This document shows, one piece after another, positions 26,547 to 36,140 of a stretch of DNA of 64,000 nt. Where the stretch lies: assembly GCA_963803155.1 (NCBI GenBank), contig CAWDMN010000065.1, positions 1 through 64,000 of the forward strand, given 5' to 3'. Numbering within the stretch: position 1 is the first letter of the stretch; each line of letters opens with the position of its first letter. Under the pieces are notes generated by a model, which was not told where the DNA came from, did no database searches, and was given only the letters and a program-made list of their open reading frames with translations. The translations under genes and the position numbers were made by a program. Source of the DNA: CAWDMN01 sp963803155. Lineage in GTDB: Bacteria > Acidobacteriota > Terriglobia > Versatilivoradales > Versatilivoraceae.

Positions 26547-29282
26547 ATGAAAAAAGGCGCACTGAATATGAATTGGCAGAGGTTGCTGACTCTAGTCTTC
26601 TCGATCGGAATAGCCACAGTTTGCGCGAGCCTTTGGAGCTCTTCAATCCTCCAGGCGCAGACCTTTGCCTTCAAGCGGACTGACTTTCCGGGTGGCAGTC
26701 CCTCCGGTACGAGCGATTTCATCGTGACGGCTGATTTTAACGGGGATGGAATTCCCGATGTGGCCCACACCGATTACAGTGCCTTCAATCAGACGGTGAT
26801 CTCAGTCTATCTGGGCAAACCTGACGGCTCTTTGGGGACTGCCACGGTTGTATCGGTAGCGAATGCCGGATCTGGATGGGCTCCCGTAGCCCTGGCGGCA
26901 GGCGATTTTAATGGAGACGGCAAAATCGACCTGGCCGTGGCAAACATCAAGCCACCGCTGGATGCAGAAATTGTTGTGCTCCTGGGAAATGGAACCGGAA
27001 GTTTCAGCATGAGTTCTTCAAAGACCACCTCGTTGCCGTCGGCAACGGTTCCCAACCAACTAATTTCCGCGGATTTCAACGGAGACGGGAAAACGGATGT
27101 GGCTTACGTCAACGGGCTTCTCCCCCAAGTGGTCATTGCATCTGGAGATGGAACGGGGGGCTTTGCCACACCATCCAGCTATACTACCCCTTTCAGTTCC
27201 CATTTTCTGGCGACGGGGGATTTTAATGGGGATGGCAAGCCCGACTTGGCGGTCACGAGCGACATGCCCAGTACCGTTTCCATTCTCCTCAATACCGGCA
27301 ATGGTTTTTCGAGTCACAGCGGGATCGTTCTAAACTCGAATTTCTCAACTTCTACTCTCGATGTAATCGTTTCAGACTTCAATGGTGACAAGAAACCTGA
27401 CTTGGCGGTGATCAGTTTGAGTTTGACTGATTCTGTTTACTCAGTAATCGTTCTCCTCGGTCAAGGGTCGGGAGGATTCGCTGCCCAAAACCCCGTGAAG
27501 CTAACCCAGGCGAATGGGCTGGCAGCCGGCGATTTCAATGGTGACGGAAAAATAGATTTGGCGGTTACCGGCAATGGGCAATCTTCCGACAACACACGTC
27601 CCGGCCTGGTGATCCTCCCAGGCGATGGCACTGGCGGATTTCTTCAACCTCTGGCTGTGGATAGTGGCAACGATTCCCTGGAGCGAATCGTGTCGGCGGA
27701 CTTCAACCGGGACGGCCATCCGGATTTGGCTTGTATTGCCTCAGCCGGCAATTTTGTGGCGGTGTTTATCAACACTCAAGGGCAGTCCGGAGGCGGTGGA
27801 GGCGGAAGGGCGGAAGTCAACGTGCTCATCCCCATCGTGCTATCCTCCAGCGGAGCTAAGGGGTCATTTTATACGTCGGAATTGACTTTGACGAATCGCA
27901 GCAGCAACAGCGTGGATGTGTCTTACTATTACAATGCAGCCATTGGTACAGGGACCGGGGTCGCGAGCGAAACCCTTCCCCCTGGAACCCAGAAGATTTA
28001 CGCGGATGCCATCGCCCATCTACTCGATCTCGGAGTGCCGCTTCCTGCCTCCGGCAATCGGGGTGGGACTTTGCTAATCAAGTTTGCCGGCATGTCTTCC
28101 CCACAAGAAGCTTCCGCGACGGTCCGCACCACGACAGTTGTGTCCAATGGGCGTGCAGGTCTGGCTTATGCAGGTATTGCCGATTCCAGCTTGCTGAACG
28201 CTCCCGCCTATCTGTTTGGCCTCCGGCAGAACACTACCGACCGATCCAATGTGGCCTTCATCAATGGCGGCCAGGACTCGACCGCCGGATCGATCCAATT
28301 GAAAGTGAGCGTCATTTCCGGCGATCCAGCGAATCCAAAGTCGGGGGAAACCACCGTGACCCTTGCTCCACTAGGGTTCCAGCAGATTTCCGGCATCCTC
28401 GCTACCTACGGCATGACCAATGGGTATGTGCGCGTGGAGCGGGTTAGCGGGACCGCACCGTTTTATGCCTACGGTGTCGTCAATGACCAGGTGAACTCCG
28501 ACGGTTCCTTTATCCCCCCCATTTTGGACGGCTCTCTGGCGGGCATCGGCAGCATGACCCTGCCTGTCCTCGTGGAAACCGCCAGTTACTCCTCCGAATT
28601 GGTTTTGGCCAACTGGTCGAATTCTGCCAAGACACTTAAGTTGAACTTCACGGCTGACCCCATCACAGCCCCCGGCAACACTGCCACAGGCTCTTGGACT
28701 TTGCAGCCTGGCGAGCAGGTCATCCAGCCGCAAATCATCCAGTATTGGCGCAACCAGGGAGTCACGGGGATCGGCCCCGCCGGACCTACTTTCGCGGGGG
28801 CTTTGTCGGTTTCAGTGGCAAGCGGAGATCTGAATGGAATTGCCGTGGGAGCTCGTACTTCCACGCCCGGGGGGGGTGGTGAATACGGTCTTTTCTATAC
28901 TGCCTATCCCCGGGGACACTCTGCCCAATTGGGCGCTTGGCTATATGGAGTCCAGCAGAATGCTGAAAACCGAACCAATTTTGCAGTCGTGAATACTGGT
29001 GAAGTTGATAACAACCCCATCTCAGTGCGAATCGACATTTTCGACGGGGACAGCGGTAACAAAGTTGGAACGGTGGATAATTACCCAGTCAATGCCGGGG
29101 CTTGGAGGCAAATCAACGCCATCCTCTCGGCCTATGCGCCGGGGACAACCCATGGCTATCTTCACGTGACTCGCTTGAGCGGTTCCAACCCATTCATTGT
29201 GTATAGTGTCATTAATGACGGCAGCCAAGCCGGGGCCCGGAGTGGAGACGGCGCCTATGTCGGCATGGCGATCGAGGATTGA
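26547..29282 (+). CDS. Secreted FG-GAP/VCBS repeat protein, paralogue of the 10242-12932 product
   Basis: AAAGGAG precedes the ATG at 26547, giving MKKGALNMNWQRLL and a signal sequence ending near SILQAQTF. The 911-residue protein has seven FG-GAP calcium-binding repeats in its first 420 residues (DFNGDGIPDVAHTDY, DFNGDGKIDLAVANI, DFNRDGHPDLACIAS) forming a likely beta-propeller. After a Gly-rich hinge (SGGGGGGRAEV) come two modules of about 230 residues with FYTSELTLTNRSS, PGTQKIYADAIAHL, VRTTTVVSNGRAGLAY, FGLRQNTTDRSNVAF and FYAYGVVNDQVNSDGSF. The same motifs recur in the paralogue 14 kb away, pointing to duplication. Cell-surface binding is the most likely role. Confidence 0.9.
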   Translation: MKKGALNMNWQRLLTLVFSIGIATVCASLWSSSILQAQTFAFKRTDFPGGSPSGTSDFIVTADFNGDGIPDVAHTDYSAFNQTVISVYLGKPDGSLGTATVVSVANAGSGWAPVALAAGDFNGDGKIDLAVANIKPPLDAEIVVLLGNGTGSFSMSSSKTTSLPSATVPNQLISADFNGDGKTDVAYVNGLLPQVVIASGDGTGGFATPSSYTTPFSSHFLATGDFNGDGKPDLAVTSDMPSTVSILLNTGNGFSSHSGIVLNSNFSTSTLDVIVSDFNGDKKPDLAVISLSLTDSVYSVIVLLGQGSGGFAAQNPVKLTQANGLAAGDFNGDGKIDLAVTGNGQSSDNTRPGLVILPGDGTGGFLQPLAVDSGNDSLERIVSADFNRDGHPDLACIASAGNFVAVFINTQGQSGGGGGGRAEVNVLIPIVLSSSGAKGSFYTSELTLTNRSSNSVDVSYYYNAAIGTGTGVASETLPPGTQKIYADAIAHLLDLGVPLPASGNRGGTLLIKFAGMSSPQEASATVRTTTVVSNGRAGLAYAGIADSSLLNAPAYLFGLRQNTTDRSNVAFINGGQDSTAGSIQLKVSVISGDPANPKSGETTVTLAPLGFQQISGILATYGMTNGYVRVERVSGTAPFYAYGVVNDQVNSDGSFIPPILDGSLAGIGSMTLPVLVETASYSSELVLANWSNSAKTLKLNFTADPITAPGNTATGSWTLQPGEQVIQPQIIQYWRNQGVTGIGPAGPTFAGALSVSVASGDLNGIAVGARTSTPGGGGEYGLFYTAYPRGHSAQLGAWLYGVQQNAENRTNFAVVNTGEVDNNPISVRIDIFDGDSGNKVGTVDNYPVNAGAWRQINAILSAYAPGTTHGYLHVTRLSGSNPFIVYSVINDGSQAGARSGDGAYVGMAIED

Positions 29283-29433
29283 ATTGGATGGATTGCGGCA
29301 AGGGTCTGCTAATGTGGGAGGCGAACGAGTGACCACGTTCTAGAAGGCTTCCTCTCACCAATGGTCAAATACTTATCCTTATTTCTTCCAACGTTTAATT
29401 ACACCCCATCGATTTAGCTCTGACTCAATCCCC

Positions 29434-29991
29434 CTATTCGTAGTGCAAGGCCACGGTTGGATTGATTTTGGTGGCCCGGCGCGCCGGGATATAGCAGGCG
29501 AAAAGGGCCACAAGGCACAAGAGAACCCCCACCACCGAGAAAGTCAGCGGATCGGTCGGGGCAATTCCCAGAAGTTGACTGCGCAGGAAACGGGTCAAGC
29601 CCAGGGACACTGCCGCACCAAGGATCAAACCCGCAAACGTCAAGCGGAACCCTTGGCTCATCACCAACCGGACGATGCTGCCCCGTTTTGCTCCTAAAGC
29701 CATGCGAATTCCGATTTCGTGAGTTCGCTGTTGTGTGGTATTGGCGACTACTCCATAGATTCCAACCGCGGCCAGCAACAATGCCAACAAGCCGAAGGCT
29801 CCCACCATAATGCTGGCAGTGCGTTCCAAGAAACTGGCAGATTGAATTCGCGCCGCCAGAGTGGTCAAGTCAAAAAGCGGGAGTTGAGGATTCATATCGT
29901 GAATGGTCTTCTGGATCATGGAGAAAAAATATTGCGGTTCGCCAGAAACCCTTACATGGAGAGCCACATCAGGATAATTGCAACTAGTCTA
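29434..29991 (-). pseudogene. C-terminal fragment of an ADOP/MacB-like ABC permease
   Basis: Only the last 185 or so residues of a FtsX-fold permease remain. They include the helix ERTASIMVGAFGLLALLLAAVG, the cytoplasmic signature THEIGIRMALGAKRGSIVRL, two further membrane helices and the terminal ARRATKINPTVALHYE. The frame stays open upstream of the GTG at 29967 (residues TSCNYPD before VALHVRV) until it meets the boundary of the RAYT element at 29992, where homology stops. Acidobacterial permeases of this kind are usually about 800 residues, so most of the gene is lost. It is presumably non-functional. Confidence 0.85.
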
Positions 29992-31146
29992 GGGTCAGAT
30001 CTCATTATTCTTTATTTGTCTTTCGGCTTGACTCATGAACCGCCGCAACTGGAGATTCTGCTTTTGGGCCTTCTCCAGGTAGCGCAAAGCTGAGCCCACG
30101 CTCCGATAGTCCAGGCCGCCTGCCAGGATGCCTAACTTCGCTAGCTTGAGTCCTGCATACCGCCGCGCCAGCCACAACACCACGTCCCGGCTGCGGTCCC
30201 CCTGCCGGTCGCGAAACTCCTCCCATCGCTCCCCCTTCACCTTCTCAACCGCCCGCACAACCTCTTCCCAGCCGGGACGCCGGATCAATGTCGCCAGCCC
30301 GGGCTGTTCCCGGCGGTCTCCCACCAGCCACTGCTGCACTTCATTCACAAACTCCTCATCCCCCAGCACCATTTGCCCTTTCAAGTTGTGCCACAACTCT
30401 AGACTAACATCTTCCAGCACCCCCTGTTCTACATACTTCCGATAGGCCCGGGCAGCTTGGCGGCGTGCGCCCCCCATTCGCTTCCAAAGACTTTGGCAGG
30501 TCAGCCATTCCGGCTTTTCCCTGCTCCCCACATAGGCCCCATACGAACTCCATCGATAGCCATTTAAACACTGCAGCCGCTCGTTGACCTGCTGGCCCGA
30601 AGCCGATGGGACCACCCCACGCCGGGCTTGCCGCCGCCGGTCTTTTCCCAATCCCAGGTGGGCGACTCGTACCGGATTCAGATGCAGGTAACGGCTCAAC
30701 TCCAGCCCCCACGCCGGCCAATCCACCAGTATCCCCGTGAATCGCCCTTGCAGCAGATGCCCCGCTCTCCGGTGTTTCCGGTTGTACCACTGGGCATAAC
30801 TGGTATTCAACCACTGCATGGCCCCACTCAAATTCCCCTCTTCCGTCTCCAGCAGCAAGTGATAATGGTTGGCCATCAAAACATAGGCGTGCAACCGCAA
30901 CCGATAGCGTGTCATCCACTCCGGCAAATAGCCGAGAAATTTTTCCCGCTCCTCGTCGCCCGAGAAAATCTCTCTGCGCTCATTCCCCCGGGAAGTGACA
31001 TGATAATACCCTCCCGGCATATTTAGCCGTAGCGGGCGAGCCATCGTTATTCCCTCCATTTCATCGGTGGATTCAGTCTGCCCATGAATTCTGCCCCACT
31101 ATAACAAATAATGGAGGCAAGATAAAGAATAAAGAGATCTGACCCC
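29992..31146 (-). mobile_element. RAYT (REP-associated tyrosine transposase) unit with inverted ends
   Basis: The left end reads GGGTCAGATCTC then TTATTCTTTAT, and the right end reads the same in reverse complement (31121-31145). The arms match at over 20 positions with one or two mismatches. The element contains one transposase gene whose stop codon lies inside the left arm (GATCTGACCC). It separates two unrelated broken genes. Confidence 0.75.
29995..31044 (-). CDS. REP-associated tyrosine transposase (TnpA_REP, IS200-like Y1 fold)
   Basis: The start at 31044 is supported by GGAGGG 8 bases upstream and gives MARPLRLNMPGGYYHVTSRG, the standard N-terminus of this family. The HUH-like metal motif is in VLMANHYHLLLETEEGN. 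The segment LSGAMQWLNTSYAQWYNRKH then LLQGRFTGILVD, and ELSRYLHLNPVRVAHLG, are typical of RAYT proteins. The C-terminal 150 residues add a helical domain with DVVLWLARRYAGLKLAKLG and RSVGSALRYLE, which looks like the DnaA-like HTH found in larger members. The 349-residue product is longer than minimal 150-230-residue RAYTs. It nicks and joins single-stranded hairpin ends. Confidence 0.93.
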   Translation of the reverse strand: MARPLRLNMPGGYYHVTSRGNERREIFSGDEEREKFLGYLPEWMTRYRLRLHAYVLMANHYHLLLETEEGNLSGAMQWLNTSYAQWYNRKHRRAGHLLQGRFTGILVDWPAWGLELSRYLHLNPVRVAHLGLGKDRRRQARRGVVPSASGQQVNERLQCLNGYRWSSYGAYVGSREKPEWLTCQSLWKRMGGARRQAARAYRKYVEQGVLEDVSLELWHNLKGQMVLGDEEFVNEVQQWLVGDRREQPGLATLIRRPGWEEVVRAVEKVKGERWEEFRDRQGDRSRDVVLWLARRYAGLKLAKLGILAGGLDYRSVGSALRYLEKAQKQNLQLRRFMSQAERQIKNNEI

Positions 31147-32481
31147 ACATTTTCTGACCCCACATTTTCCACATTTTCGTCCGTCAACAATCCTCATGAG
31201 TTTATCGGCTCGGGATAAGTCTGGCAAGGGACTATCCGGCGGCCACGATTCTGCCCACGCTTCCTCAACCAAACCTTCCGCAACAAGCCTGTCTCGTTCT
31301 AGTCGCTCATACTCCTTTCGTGACTGTTCCAGTTTTTTGATTTTCCGGCGCACTGTGCCTATTTCTTCATATAGTTGCTTGAGAATCTTAGGCTCTGGAG
31401 GAGGTGGAACCGTTTCCGGATTGAGGCCGTTAAGCCTAGAATCCATTTCTTTCCGCGACTCATCCATTACGTTCCTGCTTCCGAAACGGAGTGTCCAGTC
31501 CCGCTCTTCACCAAGAATGGCCCGCAGGCGGGTTCGGACAACGTCTACTGCTTTGTTGTTCTTGCTGGCGAAAAGTACGGGTCGTCCTGCAACAGCACAA
31601 CTGGCAAGAAGATCGACAACAACCTGCGACTTTCCTGTCCCCGGTGGGCCAGTGATCACAGTGAGGGGTGCCTCGAGTGCTGCTAACGCAGTATTCTCTT
31701 GGCCGCTATTAAGAGGTAAAACTTGAAGGAGTGAAAGTGGTGATTGTCTTGTCGAACTTTGTGAAGTGGCTGCATCTATTCCTGCAACTACGCCTGCGGC
31801 AGTCGAACCAAGATCATTGAACAAGCGGGGGTATTCGGCCATTGCCTCCAATTCTCGCCGGAGGTGATGAGTGTATGCACTTCTTTCGCTCTTGAAGAGA
31901 ATCGGCCTATTGACCCACTGACTGCGAGGTGAGTTGGCTTTCGGGTAGGGGTCCAGTGGGCTGGGAGGGAGGTCAAGGATTGGTCCTCCCAGCGCTTCAA
32001 ATGCTGCTCGAAGGCGGTCAGCGAACGATCCATACTCCCCCTCCAGTTGGTCTTGGAGCACGCGCAACTCTTCTGGTTTTGCATTTTGACGTCGGAATGC
32101 GTGATGGTTGAGCTGGATATCCTTAGCCTCCACTGGCCTCATTGCAAAACAATTTTCTTCACGATGCTCCACCTCCACCTCAGCGACAAAGAGAGGTGAA
32201 AGAAAACCGTCTTTGTCGAGAAATACAGGATATCCATAGACAAATCGTTCCGGGGACCCGGCGAATGCCTCGCCTCCCCGAAGTACTTTCTGGGTTGGGA
32301 TGGAATTTGTTTCGAAGACAACTTCTGTCGCCTCGGGATGGAAGTACGGCTCCTCTTGTTCCCACGGCGAAACGAGCGAGCGGTGTAAAGCCGATAGTTT
32401 TTTGGTTAGCGAATGCTGATCTTCTGCCTCGATACAGGCTAGATAAAAACGAAGCAGACGAAGAAAATCCTGTTCAGTCAA
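31099..32481 (-). pseudogene. N-terminal part of a superfamily 1 DNA/RNA helicase, truncated at the RAYT element
   Basis: The frame encodes about 435 residues of genuine protein before running into repeat DNA. The first 260 residues are an uncharacterised N-terminal region (MTEQDFLRLLRFYLACIEAE). The helicase core starts at about residue 265 with LNSGQENTALAAL and Walker A ITGPPGTGKSQVVVDLL, then motif Ia (PVLFASKNNKAVDVV). A coiled insert follows (KIKKLEQSRKEYERLERDRL). Motifs II-VI are missing. The tail CGKCGVRKCGVRSLYSLSCL is translated from tandem AAAATGTGGGGTCAG repeats, not from helicase. Related full proteins exceed 1000 residues and some occur in defence or repair loci. The fragment is probably inactive. 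Confidence 0.82.
31140..31178. repeat. Short tandem repeat at the RAYT/helicase junction
   Basis: The unit CTGACCCCACATTTT occurs twice in tandem, followed by CCACATTTT, directly outside the right end of the RAYT element. The repeat shares the TCTGACCCC core of the element end, so it may have been made by repeated end processing. Confidence 0.65.
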
Positions 32482-32600
32482 TGGTGGCTCCTTGATCGAA
32501 CACTCTTGGAAGATTCATTTCCCAGCCCTTCGGCTAAAGGTCGGAATGGTCCGTAACATGAAACTGTCAAACAATGGGACGGTAAAAGTCACTTCACCAT

Positions 32601-32650
32601 GCCAATCAGGCGCCAATCAGGGTCCGGGCCAATCAGGAGGCCAATCAGGG
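32601..32650. repeat. Clustered GCCAATCAGG repeats
   Basis: The decamer GCCAATCAGG occurs four times within 50 bases with irregular spacers, directly before the dispersed repeat at 32648. Neighbouring phrases (GGGTCCGGGCC, GGGTCAGGCC) look like decayed copies of its start. Confidence 0.6.
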
Positions 32651-32945
32651 TCAGGCCTGGTTATTATGTTTTTATTGATCGGAAGATGATTTTTGTTAGT
32701 TTCATGGCGCGCTGTTTCCGAATTGGTATATTGGAATAGTTGGGGCTTTAAATTCCCCGAATCGAACGAAAAGCCAAAAGATCAAGGGCGGCACTTTTTT
32801 GTTGGCGCTGATGCGATTTTTCCATATAGCTACCAGCTTCTTTTCCCGCCTGAATTTCCATCTTCGCGCAAACCCAGCGCAAAATCCAACTTTATGCCGG
32901 GTTCCGGACAAATAATTATTAATCTGTGCAAAATAATCAGGAGGA
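32648..32945. repeat. Dispersed repeat of about 300 bp, copy 1 (complete form)
   Basis: It starts GGGTCAGGCCTGGTTATTAT and contains TTTTTATTGATCGGAAGATG, CCGAATCGAACGAAAAGCC, GGCGGCACTTTTTTGTTG and TGAATTTCCATCTTCGCGCA. It ends with TGTGCAAAATAATCAGGAGG. Further copies lie at 39466, 44062 and 47901. No conserved long reading frame is shared by the copies. Confidence 0.8.
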
Positions 32946-33018
32946 GCTTTTTACCCCTATCCCCTCACCCCTTCCCCCGTCGTCGGGGGAAGGGGAACAT
33001 AACACAAAATCTCCAAAT

Positions 33019-33086
33019 CCGGGGGTAGGCCGTCGGGCGTTCCGCCTAGCATCGGACCTTCGGCCTGCCCGACGGCCTACCCCCGG
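33019..33086. terminator. Long GC-rich hairpin just upstream of group II intron 1
   Basis: The left arm CCGGGGGTAGGCCGTCGGGC and the right arm (33063-33086), which contains GCCCGACGGCCTACCCCCGG, pair over 20 bases around a roughly 24-base loop. It ends 10 bases before the intron. Class C group II introns are known to insert downstream of terminator-like hairpins, and this site fits that habit. Confidence 0.7.
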
Positions 33087-33096
33087 CTAATATCTT

Positions 33097-35062
<1,966 letters not shown>

Positions 35063-35074
35063 CATTTTCTAGAA

Positions 35075-35098
35075 GGCGGGCTCCTGCCCGCCTCTTTT
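35075..35098 (+). terminator. Rho-independent terminator-like hairpin
   Basis: GGCGGGCTCCTGCCCGCC (35075-35092) forms a perfect 7-bp stem with a 4-base loop and is followed by TCTTTT. It lies 12 bases after the 3' end of group II intron 1. Confidence 0.75.
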
Positions 35099-35101
35099 CC
35101 T

Positions 35102-35125
35102 CTGGACTATTATGCACACCTTAAT
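35102..35125. repeat. Solo inverted copy of the 300-bp repeat's right end
   Basis: Read in reverse complement this segment is TTATTAAGGTGTGCATAATA followed by GTCC, nearly identical to 39580-39604 (TTATTAAGGTGTGCAAAATA then GTCC) and similar to the end of the repeat at 32945. It may be a relic of a lost copy. Confidence 0.6.
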
Positions 35126-35258
35126 AAAAGATAAACAATTCCGGATTCTATCTACAGATTCGCAGAAAAAAGAGATATATTCAAAAATTCAGTTTTTCTA
35201 AAGACTCGTTAGGCGACATAAAAATAACTAGACCGGCATGGAGTCGGAGGAATAAGAC

Positions 35259-35765
35259 ATGAACAAAAAGTTATGGCTCAAAATCGCGGCAGGCATGAGT
35301 TTTTTTATGGCGGTCTGTCAAACGGTCATTTCCCTCTCCCCTGCCGCAGCCGCTTATTTTCAGGCTCCTCCATCGCTCTTGGAGAACCGTATGCGGCTTT
35401 TCCTGATCGGGGAGGGGGCAGCATTGATTTTGGCCTTGTTTGGGCTGTATGCATTATCGGGAGCCGGGACTATCCGACCTTTGCCTCTATTACGTCTGGG
35501 GTTAATTGGGATCGGCAGCCTTTACCTCCTGCGAGGGTTATTTATTATTCTGACCGTGTTAGAACTCTTTGGGTTTTTGAAAGGAGAAATCCTGACCCAA
35601 GGAGTGATTTCCCATGTGGTATTCTTGGCGGCAGGTATTGTGCATGCTGTAGGGACCGTGTTGAATTGGAAAGAGATGGGAATTGGCAAGCAAAGCTTTT
35701 CCATGACGCCCAACACGGCTCCGCCGGACGGTCGCTCTGCTTCCGCCGCTGAGCCAAGCCGTTGA
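35259..35765 (+). CDS. Small integral membrane protein, function unknown
   Basis: The 168-residue product has four predicted membrane helices: residues of about 7-30 (IAAGMSFFMAVCQTVISLSP), 45-67 (LFLIGEGAALILALFGLYAL), 78-103 (LRLGLIGIGSLYLLRGLFII) and 115-135 (VISHVVFLAAGIVHAVGTVL). A short Ser/Ala-rich cytoplasmic or periplasmic tail follows. GGAGGAATAAGAC precedes the ATG. I do not recognise the family with certainty. It stands alone between intron 1 and the PL8 lyase, and nothing in the context points to a substrate. Confidence 0.72.
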   Translation: MNKKLWLKIAAGMSFFMAVCQTVISLSPAAAAYFQAPPSLLENRMRLFLIGEGAALILALFGLYALSGAGTIRPLPLLRLGLIGIGSLYLLRGLFIILTVLELFGFLKGEILTQGVISHVVFLAAGIVHAVGTVLNWKEMGIGKQSFSMTPNTAPPDGRSASAAEPSR

Positions 35766-35835
35766 ACTAATTCCAATGAGCTTTCATGATGAGTCTATTG
35801 CTTCGATCCACCACAGGGAGTCCATCCCCTGATTT

Positions 35836-35911
35836 CGCTCATCCTTCGACAGGCTCAGGATGAGCGGCATTCCAACCTCCGCTCGTACTGAGCTTGTCGA
35901 AGTGCGAGCGG
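35836..35911. repeat. Palindromic intergenic repeat (CCTTCGACAGGCTCAGGATG type)
   Basis: Two inverted units occur: CGCTCATCCTTCGACAGGCT ending with AGGATGAGCG, and CGCTCGTACTGAGCTTGTCG ending with AGTGCGAGCG. Repeats of this type are widespread in intergenic DNA of many phyla and can form hairpins in RNA. Confidence 0.75.
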
Positions 35912-36140
35912 GAACCTGTATGATGAGTTTAGACTTCAAATCAATCGTGGATGGATTAGTCTCATCTTGAACGCTCCTTGGAATAAACGCTGGCGCGATG
36001 GGATCACTCTGAGAGATTGGCTTCGTTCACATCTGCAAGGGGCCTTGGTTGCAGTCGTAGAAATGCCATTTAAATCTGGATCGGATGAGGTTGAGAGTGG
36101 CGGTGGTTTGCGATTTTTTTTGCATAGGAGGATCGGAAGC

